Positions 9,088 through 20,560 are shown, counted from the stretch's first letter. The stretch: DNA of 64,000 nucleotides from Pelorhabdus rhamnosifermentans (GCF_018835585.1 NZ_JAHGVE010000001.1:310001-374000), one strand, 5' to 3'. Made by a program: numbers and translations. The notes: a model not told the origin generated them from the sequence alone.

Positions 9088-10218
9088 ATGAACAAACTTT
9101 GTTTATTGTTAAGTAGTTTCTTATTATTGAGCCAAAGCGTGATTGGGGCTGCTCAACAGGAGGTTTTACCTCGCGTTGATTTTGCCGAAACACCGGAATG
9201 GTCTTTGACAGGAACTCAGTTTGGTGGAAAACTGCTGCTTTCTGATAGTCCCGAAACAGTCAATGCTGATGGCATTATGTATGAAGATACAGTGAGTGGC
9301 GATGTGCGGCTCTTTTTCCATCATGTAAATGGAACAAAAGAGCCGAAAAAGATTCTTGTTTTATTAGAGAATACAGGAAAATCAGAAGCCGATATTTTTG
9401 TCTATCATTATGGTTTTGCAGGTCCTGGTGGTGATTATGGTACTGTTGGCAAGACGGCCCAGCAAGATTATCTTGCGAATGGCCGCAGTGCTTATGATGT
9501 GACGGTTCCAGCTGGGCAAAAGGACTATCTATGGAATACACAAAAGTCGATGACAGTTCGGCCTGGTGAACTTGTGAATGGCATCTTTGATTTTAAGACC
9601 AGTCAGCCTGTTAAGTTGAAGGTAGTCATGGTTCCTAAAGATTATAATGAGCAGACACTGCGCAATCTAAAGGTGCTTGATAATGACGTTACTTCCCTTA
9701 GAGGTACTTTTGAAGGGCGTGACAAACTATTGTTGCCTGATGATGTTTATAATCCCTCAACAGATGGTGTTGTTGCCATTACGCTGGCTGACAATGAACT
9801 TGATCATTATGCTATTGGCACCGATATGACAACAGGAAAGCCTGTTATGAATTATGGTAACTATGGCATCATGTACCGTATTTTTATTCCTTCCCTTGAG
9901 GGTAATCAAAAATTCAAAGGCTATCTTAATCCCAGGGGCGGCGAGTATGGTGGGGCTTTAGGAATCAAATATGATCACAAAATACTTGATCCACTGCTGA
10001 CACCACCTGACACGGTGATGTTTGGCGCCAATACTACTACAGCTGTGTCGCCTATTGGTTCTTATGATTCGGGTAAATCGCTGTGGTTTACTTTTTCACC
10101 ACCCGGTGCATCTAATCTTCCGGTAAGATTGTTGTTTATACCAGATCCACTGCCTGACAAGGGACCTGGTATTATTACGAAAAGCCTGCAAGCTCCGTTA
10201 AATAAGACCAAGGCATAG
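9088..10218 (+). CDS. Secreted protein of unknown function
   Basis: The start at 9088 follows GAGGGGGAG and lies just after a good promoter; the frame's earlier start would lie upstream of that promoter. The 376-residue product has a signal peptide (about 1-21, SVIGAAQQ) and is otherwise a beta-rich soluble protein without a domain I recognise. Features seen: FHHVNGTKEPKKILVLLENTG, a YGTVGKTAQQDYL segment, VNGIFDFKTSQPVKLKVVMV, and a Pro-rich C-terminus. It is probably exported to the periplasm or cell surface. A perfect 7-bp GGGAAGG hairpin (10218-10235) overlaps its stop codon but has no T tract. Confidence 0.8.
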   Translation: MNKLCLLLSSFLLLSQSVIGAAQQEVLPRVDFAETPEWSLTGTQFGGKLLLSDSPETVNADGIMYEDTVSGDVRLFFHHVNGTKEPKKILVLLENTGKSEADIFVYHYGFAGPGGDYGTVGKTAQQDYLANGRSAYDVTVPAGQKDYLWNTQKSMTVRPGELVNGIFDFKTSQPVKLKVVMVPKDYNEQTLRNLKVLDNDVTSLRGTFEGRDKLLLPDDVYNPSTDGVVAITLADNELDHYAIGTDMTTGKPVMNYGNYGIMYRIFIPSLEGNQKFKGYLNPRGGEYGGALGIKYDHKILDPLLTPPDTVMFGANTTTAVSPIGSYDSGKSLWFTFSPPGASNLPVRLLFIPDPLPDKGPGIITKSLQAPLNKTKA

Positions 10219-10314
10219 GGAAGGGAGTCCTTCCCCATCCTTGTGATTGCGCTTGTTTCAAATGGGGTTCTATGATAAACTTAAAAGAAAACATTGATTC
10301 GAGGAGTGATACTC

Positions 10315-10455
10315 GTGGCGAAACATATTACAACTGTGAATACGGCATCATTGAAAAAAACCTTACATACAGGTGGCTGTGGTGAATGTCAGGCATCCTG
10401 TCAATCAGCCTGTAAAACATCTTGCACTGTAGGCAATCAAGTTTGCCAAAAGTAA
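10315..10455 (+). CDS. scfA: SCIFF peptide (six-cysteine ranthipeptide precursor)
   Basis: A GTG start eight bases after GAGGAG gives a 46-residue peptide with six cysteines at residues 22, 25, 29, 33, 37 and 44. The stretch CGECQASCQSACKTSCTVGN is the hallmark core of the SCIFF family (six cysteines in forty-five residues), nearly universal in Clostridia. A radical SAM enzyme adds thioether links from cysteines to alpha carbons of acceptor residues. Its maturase is the next gene. The mature product's role is not settled; related ranthipeptides have been linked to population-density control. Confidence 0.96.
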   Translation: MAKHITTVNTASLKKTLHTGGCGECQASCQSACKTSCTVGNQVCQK

Positions 10456-10463
10456 TTTTTTTA

Positions 10464-10509
10464 GCAAACAGCCCCTGCTTGTTTTAGGCAAAGGGGCTGC
10501 ATTTTTTTT
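10464..10509 (+). terminator. Intra-operon terminator between SCIFF peptide and maturase
   Basis: A stem CAGCCCCTGCTTG / CAAAGGGGCTG followed by eight Ts. Placed between precursor and enzyme, partial termination would give more peptide than maturase transcript. Confidence 0.85.
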
Positions 10510-10526
10510 ATGAGAGGAATTGAAGC

Positions 10527-11885
10527 ATGCATAAGGGAATTCATAAGTTTTATTTATTAGGATTATATATTGTACTAGATATTAATAGTGGTCTTGTCCA
10601 TGTGGTGGATAAATTAGTCTATGATATTTTGGATATTTTTAAAGGTCACAATGATCAAGAGGTTATTGAACAGCTTGGGAGTACTTATTCTGTCGAAGCA
10701 CTTACGGAAGCTATGGCTGAGTTAAGGGAATTGGAGCAGGCAGAACAGCTCTTTACACCGGAAATTTCGGCTCCCATGGTTTTCCGTGAGAAACCTGTTG
10801 TAAAATCTCTGTGCCTTCACGTGGCTCATGACTGTAATTTGCGTTGCGGCTATTGCTTTGCTGGAACAGGTGATTTTGGCCATGATCGTACGTTAATGAG
10901 CTTTGAAGTAGGGAAAAAGGCCGTGGACTATATTATCGAGCACAGTGGCAGTCGTCGTCATTGTGAAATAGATTTTTTTGGCGGCGAGCCACTCATGAAT
11001 TTGCCTGTAGTGAAGCAGATTGTGACTTATGTTCGTCAGAAGGAACAGGAGACAGGTAAAATATTCAAATTAACCTTAACGACAAATGCTGTTCTGCTTG
11101 ATGACGAAACGATTGACTATTTGAATGATAATAACATTGCCCTTGTTTTAAGTTTAGATGGACGTCAAACGACGCATGACGGTATGCGGCCTTTCCCCAA
11201 TGGTCAAGGCAGTTTTTCGACGGTGCAGCCTAAAATGGCTAAGTTTATTTTTTCGCGTAATAATGAAAACTATTATGTGCGCGGTACCTATACAGCAAAA
11301 AATCTTGATTTTGCTAATGATGTTTTAGCTATGGCTGATATGGGGTTTAAGGAACTTTCTGTAGAGCCTGTTATTGAGAAAGAAGCCGATTATCGTTTGA
11401 CAGAAGAACATTTGCCCCGAATATTTGCCGAATATGACAAACTGACTGCTGCTTATTTGGAAAGAAAGCAGTCAGGCAATGGTTTTGAGTTTTTCCATTT
11501 TAACTTAGATTTGAATCATGGACCGTGTGTTGCCAAAAGATTAAGCGGCTGCGGTGCTGGACATGAATATTTTGCTGTTTCGCCGCAAGGCGAACTTTAT
11601 CCCTGTCATCAGTTCGTGGGTCGGGAAGAATATAAGCTCGGCGATGTGTTTACGGGGGTAACGAACTCGGAACTTCCAATTAAATTTCGCGAGACGCATG
11701 TTTTGAACAAAGAGAAATGTCCTGATTGCTGGGCAAGGTTTTATTGCAGCGGTGGTTGTCATGCCAACGCAGATTTAATGAATCACGATATTAAAAAACC
11801 TTATGAACTGGGCTGCTCTTTGCAAAAAAAACGTTTGGAATGTGCCATTATGGTACAAGCTAAGCGTTCACTTGAAAAATTTTGA
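10527..11885 (+). CDS. scfB: SCIFF radical SAM maturase (thioether-forming)
   Basis: The 452-residue protein has the radical SAM Cx3CxxC motif at C103, C107 and C110 (CNLRCGYC), an FFGGEP motif for SAM binding, and a SPASM-type C-terminal domain with many cysteines (SGCGAGHEYFAVSPQGELYPC, then CPDCWARFYCSGGC). About 90 N-terminal residues form the peptide-binding (RRE-like) region. It cleaves SAM to 5'-deoxyadenosyl radical and installs Cys-to-alpha-carbon thioethers in the SCIFF precursor encoded just upstream. Its spent product, 5'-deoxyadenosine, is relevant to the disposal module near 45-50 kb. Confidence 0.96.
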   Translation: MHKGIHKFYLLGLYIVLDINSGLVHVVDKLVYDILDIFKGHNDQEVIEQLGSTYSVEALTEAMAELRELEQAEQLFTPEISAPMVFREKPVVKSLCLHVAHDCNLRCGYCFAGTGDFGHDRTLMSFEVGKKAVDYIIEHSGSRRHCEIDFFGGEPLMNLPVVKQIVTYVRQKEQETGKIFKLTLTTNAVLLDDETIDYLNDNNIALVLSLDGRQTTHDGMRPFPNGQGSFSTVQPKMAKFIFSRNNENYYVRGTYTAKNLDFANDVLAMADMGFKELSVEPVIEKEADYRLTEEHLPRIFAEYDKLTAAYLERKQSGNGFEFFHFNLDLNHGPCVAKRLSGCGAGHEYFAVSPQGELYPCHQFVGREEYKLGDVFTGVTNSELPIKFRETHVLNKEKCPDCWARFYCSGGCHANADLMNHDIKKPYELGCSLQKKRLECAIMVQAKRSLEKF

Positions 11886-12031
11886 TGTTGGCATAGTTTT
11901 TTTCTTCACCGTTTTACTTGATTTTCGCTATAGTAATACGATTTCTATGTCGCTGTATTATTTATGAATAAAGCGCTTGCAGTTTTTATTAATTAAGGGG
12001 ATTTTTATGTCGGCAACAAGGAGGGATATGC

Positions 12032-13411
12032 ATGCATATGGACTATGGTCTAAAGCTGGAACTCACTCAAAAGTTGATTATGACGCCGGAACTTCGTCAA
12101 GCTATTGCTATTTTACAACTTTCTTCTTTTGATTTATGTGAACTTGTTGAGCAAGAATTGCAAGAAAACCCTGTACTGGAAATTGAAGATCCTCCGAGCG
12201 AAGATCTTTCTGATACAAGTACTGAACAGACTGCTGAAGATTCTTCACAGGATTCTTATGAGTGGATGGAATATTTCCAAGATGATACGCCTAAAGGCAG
12301 TATTCAAGACGCAGCTTCCGGACCTCATGAAAATGTCGGTATTTATACGAAGACGCTTCATGAACATTTGGAACTTCAATTGAATTTGATGGCTTTGAAT
12401 CAAAGGGAACGGGAGCTTGGAAGTTATCTTATTGGCTGTATTGACGATAATGGTTATTTAATTTGTAAACTTGAGGAGGTTGGGGCGCGACTCAAGCGTC
12501 CTTATGATGAGGTTGAAAGGATGCTTTATGTTTTGCAAACTTTTGATCCCGTCGGTGTGGCCAGTCGTGATTTAAAAGAATGCTTGATGCTGCAGCTGGA
12601 TTATCGGCAGGTTGCCGATAACTTAGTAAATCAGATTATTATGTCTTTCCTGGATGAAGTGGCGGCAGGAAGATGCAAAGTTATTGCAGACAAACTGCAT
12701 ACGACGCCTGCTGAGGTGCAAGCTGCCATTGATATTATTAAAACACTTGATCCTAAACCAGGCCGGGCGTTTGCTGCTGCTGGCGATCCTGGTTATATTG
12801 TGCCTGATATTACAGTGGAGGAAGTCAATGGAACCTTCGTCATTCTAGTGAATGATACGTCTGTACCCCGACTAACCATTAGTTCTTATTATAAAAAAGT
12901 CATTCGTGATACTGATTTGGAAGCAAAAAAATTTATTGAAGGCCGTTTGAATGCGGCTGCTTGGCTGATTAAAAGTATTGAACAGCGTCGTCGTACCTTG
13001 TATCGCGTTATGGAGCAGCTCATTCACTTTCAATATGACTTTTTTAAGCAGGGGCCCAAATATTTGCGTCCTTTAACAATGAAAAAAGTGGCTGACGCCA
13101 TTGAAATGCATGAATCAACGGTGAGTCGGGCCATTGCTAACAAATATGTGACAACGCCTCATGGACTGTTTGCACTGCGGACCTTTTTTTCGGCCAGCAT
13201 TCATAGTTCGTCAGGACCGGATGTGGCAGCCAGTCAGGCAAAAGATGAGCTCAAGGCACTCGTCGCAAGTGAAAATCCCCAAAAACCTTTGAGTGATCAG
13301 CTTTTGTCGGATCTTTTGAGTAAAAAGGGGATGATTCTTTCTCGTCGTACCGTTACGAAATATCGCGAAGAATTAGGAATTGCTTCTTCAAGTAAACGAA
13401 AACGCTATTAA
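12032..13411 (+). CDS. rpoN: RNA polymerase sigma-54 factor
   Basis: The 459-residue protein has the Gln/Leu-rich activator-interacting region I (LTQKLIMTPELRQAIAILQLSSFDLCELV), an acidic linker, the core-binding region, an HTH (VADAIEMHESTVSRAIANKY) and the RpoN box RRTVTKYREEL at residues 438-448. The ATG at 12032 is 7-8 bases after AAGGAGGG. Sigma-54 needs AAA+ activators; none are in the window. In Firmicutes rpoN often lies just before cggR and the gap operon, as here. Confidence 0.97.
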   Translation: MHMDYGLKLELTQKLIMTPELRQAIAILQLSSFDLCELVEQELQENPVLEIEDPPSEDLSDTSTEQTAEDSSQDSYEWMEYFQDDTPKGSIQDAASGPHENVGIYTKTLHEHLELQLNLMALNQRERELGSYLIGCIDDNGYLICKLEEVGARLKRPYDEVERMLYVLQTFDPVGVASRDLKECLMLQLDYRQVADNLVNQIIMSFLDEVAAGRCKVIADKLHTTPAEVQAAIDIIKTLDPKPGRAFAAAGDPGYIVPDITVEEVNGTFVILVNDTSVPRLTISSYYKKVIRDTDLEAKKFIEGRLNAAAWLIKSIEQRRRTLYRVMEQLIHFQYDFFKQGPKYLRPLTMKKVADAIEMHESTVSRAIANKYVTTPHGLFALRTFFSASIHSSSGPDVAASQAKDELKALVASENPQKPLSDQLLSDLLSKKGMILSRRTVTKYREELGIASSSKRKRY

Positions 13412-13481
13412 TTTTTTTAATTTTAAAATTTTTATTTTTCAAGCAGGATTTTTTATGCAATTGGGGAATAATAATATCAAA

Positions 13482-13517
13482 GGGACGCGAAACAGTCCTA
13501 AGGGACAAAAAGCGTCC
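13482..13517 (+). promoter_or_regulatory. CggR operator (tandem direct repeats)
   Basis: Two GGGAC-N7/8-GTCC units start exactly 20 bases apart, at 13482 and 13502. Spacing and sequence match the published B. subtilis CggR operator, which also has two GGGAC-type repeats 20 bases apart upstream of cggR. The site lies 58 bases before the cggR start. By analogy it represses the glycolytic operon until fructose-1,6-bisphosphate rises. TAATAT at 13472-13477 could be the -10 box. Confidence 0.88.
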
Positions 13518-13574
13518 ATGATATCATTATAGGCAATCTTATTTATTATCCTAGCCAATTTAAGGAGCAGTTAT

Positions 13575-14606
13575 GTGAAAAATATCATTCAGCTTCATCG
13601 AAAAATTGCACCTGAATTAATCGCTGTTATGGAAGAAAGGTATCATATTTTGCGGCATATTCAGTATGCTCAGCCCATCGGCAGACGTGCTTTGGCTAGC
13701 ACGCTTAACATGGGTGAACGTATTGTTCGTGCTCAAGTGGACTTTCTTAAAAATGCCGGACTATTGGAATTTACCTCAATTGGTATGAATGTGACAGACG
13801 AAGGAGAGCAGCTTATTGCGGATTTAGCCGATTATGTCCGGATGCTTCATGGTCTTACAGTACTCGAAGAAGAGTTAGTCAGTGAACTGAGATTAGAGAA
13901 GGTCATTATTATTCCCGGCGATTCTGAAGGAGATTCGACGGTGCTGCGTGAACTCGGTCGAGCCGCCGCTATGCTTATTGGACAATTTGCCGAAGATGGC
14001 AAGGTCCTTGCTGTTTGTGGTGGAACAACCATGTCTATGATTGCCGAATCGGTGAATTGCAGTCGCCCTCATTCCATTGTTGTACCAGCCAGAGGCGGTT
14101 TGGGTGAACGCGTAGAACTTCAGGCGAATAGTATTGCCGCTGTCATGGCTGAAAAACTGGGCGGGTCCTATCGTTTGCTGCATATTCCAGATGGCATTAA
14201 TGAGGAAGCTTTGCAAGTGATTTTACAGAGCGATCCCCAGGCCAAGGAAATTCGTGAACTAATTAAACATACGAGTGTGCTTATTCATAGTATTGGTCAG
14301 GCGCAAGCCATGGCCAGGCGTCGTAATATGGAACAAACTGTTGTCCAGGATATTTTAAACAAGGGTGCTGTGGGTGAAGCACTTGGACATTATTGTACGC
14401 TAGAAGGCAAGATTGTTTATGCAACAAGCAGTGTAGGGTTACACCTGGGTGACTTGGCAAATATTCATTCCGTTATTGCCGTTGCCGGTGGTGCTAGTAA
14501 AGCTGAGGCAATTATTGCTGTGGCGCGGGCTAGCCAAACTGGTATTCTTGTAACAGACGAGACAGCCGCCAAGGCCATGCAGAATATTATAAAAAGAAAT
14601 AATTAG
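13575..14606 (+). CDS. cggR: Central glycolytic genes regulator CggR
   Basis: A GTG start behind AAGGAGC gives 343 residues, the usual CggR length. The N-terminal winged helix ([35 protein letters not shown]) is followed by a SorC-type sugar-phosphate-binding domain ([24 protein letters not shown]). CggR binds fructose-1,6-bisphosphate and autoregulates through the tandem operator upstream. It heads the operon, and gap begins 13 bases after its stop. Confidence 0.96.
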   Translation: MKNIIQLHRKIAPELIAVMEERYHILRHIQYAQPIGRRALASTLNMGERIVRAQVDFLKNAGLLEFTSIGMNVTDEGEQLIADLADYVRMLHGLTVLEEELVSELRLEKVIIIPGDSEGDSTVLRELGRAAAMLIGQFAEDGKVLAVCGGTTMSMIAESVNCSRPHSIVVPARGGLGERVELQANSIAAVMAEKLGGSYRLLHIPDGINEEALQVILQSDPQAKEIRELIKHTSVLIHSIGQAQAMARRRNMEQTVVQDILNKGAVGEALGHYCTLEGKIVYATSSVGLHLGDLANIHSVIAVAGGASKAEAIIAVARASQTGILVTDETAAKAMQNIIKRNN

Positions 14607-14619
14607 GAGGAATTGTATT

Positions 14620-15633
14620 ATGGCGACTAGAGTAGCTATCAATGGGTTTGGACGTATTGGACGTCTTGCATTTAGGCAAATGTTTGGGGCAGAAGGATAT
14701 GAAGTTGTTGCAATCAATGACCTAACAAGTCCTAAAATGCTGGCACACTTATTGAAATATGATTCGGCTCAGGGCAGATATGCTTTAGGTGATAAAGTAT
14801 TTGCAGGTGAAGATTCCATCACTGTTGATGGAACAGAGATCAAAATCTATGCACAGGCTAAACCAGAAGATTTACCTTGGGGCAAACTGGGTGTAGACGT
14901 TGTTCTTGAATGCACAGGTTTCTTCACTTCTAAAGAAAAAGCTTCAGCACATATTAAAGCAGGCGCTAAAAAAGTTGTTATATCCGCACCGGCAGGAAAC
15001 GATCTTCCTACAATTGTTTATAATGTAAACCACAAAGTGTTAAAAGCTAGCGATACAGTTATTTCCGCTGCTTCATGTACTACAAACTGCTTGGCTCCTA
15101 TGGCTAACACTCTGAATAAGCTAGCTCCTATTCAGAGTGGCATCATGTCGACAATTCACGCTTATACAGGTGATCAGATGACTCTTGACGGCCCGCAAAG
15201 AAAAGGTGATTTGAGAAGATCGCGTGCTGCAGCAGTGAATATCGTTCCTAACTCTACGGGTGCTGCGAAAGCGATTGGTCTAGTTATTCCTGAATTGCAA
15301 GGCAAATTAATCGGTTCAGCACAGCGTGTTCCAGTTCCAACAGGTTCTACTACGATTTTAATAGCCGTTGTTAAAGGTTCTGTTACAAAAGAACAAATCA
15401 ATGCAGCGATGAAAGCAGCAGCTGATGAATCTTTCGGCTATACTGAAGAAGAATTGGTATCTAGTGATATTATTGGCATCAGATACGGTTCTTTATTCGA
15501 TGCTACGCAAACATTGGTAGCTCCGATGGATAACGGTTTGACTCAGGTACAAGTGGTTTCCTGGTATGACAATGAAAATAGTTACACAAGTCAAATGGTT
15601 CGTACAATTAAGTATCTTGCCGAACTCGCATAA
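14620..15633 (+). CDS. gap: Glyceraldehyde-3-phosphate dehydrogenase
   Basis: The 337-residue protein has the NAD-binding start [16 protein letters not shown], the catalytic cysteine C153 in [12 protein letters not shown], and the conserved [15 protein letters not shown] end. It oxidatively phosphorylates glyceraldehyde-3-phosphate to 1,3-bisphosphoglycerate in the cytoplasm. Its position directly after cggR marks it as the glycolytic GapA type. AGGAGG precedes the ATG. A hairpin separates it from pgk-tpi, so gap may be transcribed more strongly than the downstream genes. Confidence 0.98.
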   Translation: MATRVAINGFGRIGRLAFRQMFGAEGYEVVAINDLTSPKMLAHLLKYDSAQGRYALGDKVFAGEDSITVDGTEIKIYAQAKPEDLPWGKLGVDVVLECTGFFTSKEKASAHIKAGAKKVVISAPAGNDLPTIVYNVNHKVLKASDTVISAASCTTNCLAPMANTLNKLAPIQSGIMSTIHAYTGDQMTLDGPQRKGDLRRSRAAAVNIVPNSTGAAKAIGLVIPELQGKLIGSAQRVPVPTGSTTILIAVVKGSVTKEQINAAMKAAADESFGYTEEELVSSDIIGIRYGSLFDATQTLVAPMDNGLTQVQVVSWYDNENSYTSQMVRTIKYLAELA

Positions 15634-15668
15634 GTTTTAAATCTGTCATAACTTAAAAATAGCTGGAG

Positions 15669-15702
15669 AGGGTCACATTACCGATAGTGTGACCCTTTTT
15701 AG
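15669..15702 (+). terminator. Intra-operon terminator/attenuator between gap and pgk-tpi
   Basis: Stem AGGGTCACAT/AGTGTGACCCT (one mismatch near the loop) with five Ts, ending right before the AGGAGG ribosome site of the next gene. It may act as a partial terminator or an mRNA processing/stability element. Confidence 0.75.
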
Positions 15703-15714
15703 GAGGTATAGAAA

Positions 15715-17643
15715 GTGAATAAGAAAAGCATTAGAGATATTGATTTGGCGGGAAAAAAGGTTTTTGTCCGGGTGGATTATAACGTTCCCATGGATAAAGA
15801 ACAAAATATTACGGATGATACGCGAATTCGTGCCACTCTTCCGACGCTAAACTATCTGTTAAAACAAGGTGCTGCGATTATTTTAGCAGCGCATCTTGGA
15901 CGTCCGAAAGGCAGTGTGGTTGCTGAGTTTAGTTTGAAACCCGTTGCTGCGGCACTTGCCAAATTGATTGACAAGAAAGTTCAGTTTGCAGCGGATTGTG
16001 TTGGCAGGGAAGCCGAAAAAGCATCCAAGGGTCTTCAATCAGGTGAGATATTGATGCTTGAAAACTTGCGGTTCCACAAAGCCGAAGAAAAAAATGATGC
16101 CGATTTTTCCAAACAATTGGCATCACTGGCTGATGTGGCTGTCAATGATGCTTTTGGTGTGTCGCATCGGGCCCATGCTTCTGTTGAGGGAATTTCTCAG
16201 TATATTCCGGTTGTTGCCGGTCTATTGATGGAGAAGGAAATTGCTTTTTTAGGTCAGGCCGTGACAAATCCGGCTCATCCTTTTGTAGCTATTATTGGTG
16301 GAGCCAAAGTATCGGATAAAATTGGTGTTATTGCCAACTTATTGACGAAGGTGGATACCTTAATTATTGGTGGTGGTATGGCCAATACCTTCTTGGCTGC
16401 CCAAGGCTATGGGATAGGAAAATCTCTTATTGAAACAGAAAAAATTGCATTAGCCAAGGAATTAATTGTTAAGGCCAAGGCCAGTCATGTGAATCTTTTA
16501 TTGCCTACAGATGTTGTCGTAGCGGAGGCTTTTGCTGCTGATGCACCTCATAAAACAGTAGCAGTTGACAAGATTGATGAAAACGGCATGGCTCTCGATA
16601 TTGGCTGCCAAACACAGCAAGCTTTTGCTCAGGCCCTCAAGGGTGCTAAGACAGTTGTCTGGAATGGCCCCATGGGTGTTTTTGAAATGGATGCTTTCGC
16701 TGTCGGTACGGAAGCGGTGGCGAAGGCTGTAGCTGATTCAGGTGCTGTCAGTATTGTTGGTGGCGGGGATTCAATTGCTGCACTGGAAAAGACGGGACTA
16801 TCCGGACAGATTAGTCATATCTCCACAGGCGGCGGCGCTTCTTTAGAATATCTGGAAGGCAAGGTATTGCCAGGTATTGCCGCAATTGCCGAAGTACGGC
16901 ATCCTTTGATTGCCGGCAACTGGAAGATGCATCAAACTGTGAACGAAGCCTTGGCTTTGGCACAGGATGTTGTCAAATTGACAGCCGGTGTTTCGCAGGC
17001 TGATGTGGTTATTGCCCCCACATTTACTGCTCTCTATGCCGTGCGCAGCGTTTTGTGCAATTCTAAGGTGAAACTTGCAGCACAAACGATGCATTATGAA
17101 CAAAAAGGTGCTTTTACTGGTGAAATTTCCCCGGAAATGGTGAAAGATGTCGGTTGTGAATATGTCATTATTGGTCACTCTGAACGTCGACAGTATTTCG
17201 CTGAAACGGATGAGACAGTCAATAAAAAGCTTATTGCTGCTTTTAATTATCAGCTCACTCCAATTTTATGTGTCGGTGAAAGTTTAGAACAAAAAGAGGC
17301 GGGTCAAACAAATAGCTTTGTTGGCGGTCAGGTTGCAGCGGCCCTTGTGGGGCTGACTGCGGAGCAAGTGGCTAGTATGGTTATTGCTTATGAACCTATC
17401 TGGGCCATTGGTACAGGCCGCACAGCCTCAGCCGAAGATGCTAATGCCGTTTGTTCTCTCGTCCGTATCACCGTAGCCAAATTATTCGGTGACGAGATAG
17501 CCCAAAAAGTTCGCATCTTATATGGCGGCAGCGTTAAGGCCGGCAATATTGCAGAATTAATGGCTAAGAGTGATATTGACGGTGCCTTAGTTGGCGGAGC
17601 GGCTTTAGATGCTGAAGGATTCAGCAAAATAGTGCAGTACTAA
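15715..17643 (+). CDS. pgk-tpiA: Phosphoglycerate kinase / triosephosphate isomerase fusion protein
   Basis: One uninterrupted 642-codon frame starts at GTG 15715 (AGGAGG nine bases before). Residues 1 to about 394 are a complete PGK, from [12 protein letters not shown] to the C-terminal [11 protein letters not shown] and [14 protein letters not shown]. Residues from about 395 are a complete TIM beginning at LIAGNWKM (Asn402, Lys404), with VIIGHSERR (catalytic His), [11 protein letters not shown] (catalytic Glu) and [11 protein letters not shown]. The TIM begins only about eight residues after the usual PGK end, with no linker and no internal ribosome site visible. The two enzymes are separate proteins in most bacteria; a PGK-TIM fusion is known from Thermotoga. 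Confidence 0.95.
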   Translation: MNKKSIRDIDLAGKKVFVRVDYNVPMDKEQNITDDTRIRATLPTLNYLLKQGAAIILAAHLGRPKGSVVAEFSLKPVAAALAKLIDKKVQFAADCVGREAEKASKGLQSGEILMLENLRFHKAEEKNDADFSKQLASLADVAVNDAFGVSHRAHASVEGISQYIPVVAGLLMEKEIAFLGQAVTNPAHPFVAIIGGAKVSDKIGVIANLLTKVDTLIIGGGMANTFLAAQGYGIGKSLIETEKIALAKELIVKAKASHVNLLLPTDVVVAEAFAADAPHKTVAVDKIDENGMALDIGCQTQQAFAQALKGAKTVVWNGPMGVFEMDAFAVGTEAVAKAVADSGAVSIVGGGDSIAALEKTGLSGQISHISTGGGASLEYLEGKVLPGIAAIAEVRHPLIAGNWKMHQTVNEALALAQDVVKLTAGVSQADVVIAPTFTALYAVRSVLCNSKVKLAAQTMHYEQKGAFTGEISPEMVKDVGCEYVIIGHSERRQYFAETDETVNKKLIAAFNYQLTPILCVGESLEQKEAGQTNSFVGGQVAAALVGLTAEQVASMVIAYEPIWAIGTGRTASAEDANAVCSLVRITVAKLFGDEIAQKVRILYGGSVKAGNIAELMAKSDIDGALVGGAALDAEGFSKIVQY

Positions 17644-17676
17644 TTATTTTGGTTGTGATTTAAGGGAGCGATTGCT

Positions 17677-19218
17677 ATGAGTAAGTTACAAACGCCCATT
17701 GCCTTAGTTATTTTGGATGGCTGGGGTGTTGGAAAATCCGATGATCCCTATAATGCTATCGTTAAGGGATATACGCCGAATATGACGGAATTTGCGAAAA
17801 ATTATCCCACGACAACGTTGCGCTGTTCAGGCGAAGCCGTTGGATTGCCTGAAGGACAAATGGGCAATTCTGAAGTGGGCCATTTGAATATTGGCTCCGG
17901 GCGGGTGATTTATCAAGAATTAACACGCATTACGAAATCCATCAAGGACGGCGACTTTTTCAAAAATCCCGTATTTCTGAAGGTGATGGAACAAACACGC
18001 AAAAATAGCGGAGCTCTCCATCTCATGGGACTGTTGTCTGACGGTGGTGTCCATAGTCATTTAAGTCATTTGCTGGCTTTAATTGATCTAGCTAAGCAGC
18101 AAGGTTTAACGAAAGTTTATATTCATGCCTTCCTTGACGGACGGGATGTCCCGCCTTCTAGTGCGGCAGAGTTCTTGACGACACTTGAAGAACATTTGGC
18201 CAAGGTTGGTATTGGCAGTATTGCAACGATTGCTGGACGTTATTATGCTATGGATCGCGATAAGCGCTGGGAAAGGACGCAAGCAGCCTATGATGCTATT
18301 GTCAGCCGGAAAGGTTTTACAGAAAAAACTGCTTCTGAAGCGCTTCAGGCGGCTTATGATCGCGGTGAAACAGATGAATTTGTTAAGCCGACTGTCATTG
18401 CGTGTCCGTCATGCGGGGTAAAGGAAAATGATGGCATACTATTCTTTAATTTCCGTCCTGATCGTGCTCGGCAACTGACTGAAGTATTTACTCAGCCCGA
18501 TTTTGCGGGCTTCGAGCGTACGACAGGATATGTGCCTGTTCATTTTGCCAGTATGACACAGTATGATGGACATTTTGCCATTCCTGTGGCTTATCCGCCG
18601 CAAGAAATTAATGAGACTTTAGGTCAGGTCTTTAGTCAGGCTGGACTTTGTCAGCTTCGTATTGCTGAAACAGAAAAGTATGCCCATGTGACTTATTTTT
18701 TTAATGGCGGCGAAGAAACACCCTACGCAGGCGAAGAACGGATTCTTGTTCCGTCACCTAAGGTGGCGACTTATGATCTCAAACCAGCCATGAGTGCTGT
18801 GAAAGTGACAGATAAGGTTGTCGCTGCCATTGAATCAGGTAAGTATGATCTTGTGATTCTTAATTATGCCAATGGCGATATGGTGGGTCACACAGGCGTG
18901 ATGGCTGCTGCTGTTGAAGCAGTAGGTGTAGTAGATACTTGTGTGGGACGACTGGTGGATGCTATGAAAAAGTGTGGTGGCGTGACGCTGATTACAGCGG
19001 ATCACGGGAATGCTGAGTTTATGTATGATCCTGTTAATCAAGTACCCTTTACGGCCCATACGACAAATGTTGTTCCATTTATTATGGTTTCAGAGCAGCA
19101 TAAAGCGGTCAAACTAAATGAAGGCCGCTTATGTGATATTGCGCCGACTATTTTACAATTAGCGCAAGTGAAGCAACCACCTGTTATGACAGGAAAGAGC
19201 CTGCTAGTGAATAAATAA
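17677..19218 (+). CDS. gpmI: 2,3-bisphosphoglycerate-independent phosphoglycerate mutase
   Basis: The 513-residue protein is of normal iPGM length. It has LVILDGWGVGKS at the start, the phosphoserine-bearing GQMGNSEVGHLNIGSG, the FLDGRDVPP and GRYYAMDRDKRW substrate loops, and the C-terminal metal site LITADHGNAE plus TAHTTNVVPF. It converts 3-phosphoglycerate to 2-phosphoglycerate using two Mn ions, without bisphosphoglycerate. It lies between pgk-tpi and eno in the glycolytic operon. Confidence 0.98.
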   Translation: MSKLQTPIALVILDGWGVGKSDDPYNAIVKGYTPNMTEFAKNYPTTTLRCSGEAVGLPEGQMGNSEVGHLNIGSGRVIYQELTRITKSIKDGDFFKNPVFLKVMEQTRKNSGALHLMGLLSDGGVHSHLSHLLALIDLAKQQGLTKVYIHAFLDGRDVPPSSAAEFLTTLEEHLAKVGIGSIATIAGRYYAMDRDKRWERTQAAYDAIVSRKGFTEKTASEALQAAYDRGETDEFVKPTVIACPSCGVKENDGILFFNFRPDRARQLTEVFTQPDFAGFERTTGYVPVHFASMTQYDGHFAIPVAYPPQEINETLGQVFSQAGLCQLRIAETEKYAHVTYFFNGGEETPYAGEERILVPSPKVATYDLKPAMSAVKVTDKVVAAIESGKYDLVILNYANGDMVGHTGVMAAAVEAVGVVDTCVGRLVDAMKKCGGVTLITADHGNAEFMYDPVNQVPFTAHTTNVVPFIMVSEQHKAVKLNEGRLCDIAPTILQLAQVKQPPVMTGKSLLVNK

Positions 19219-19224
19219 AAATAG

Positions 19225-20535
<1,311 letters not shown>

Positions 20536-20560
20536 ATGTAAAAAATGATCTTATTGTCGC

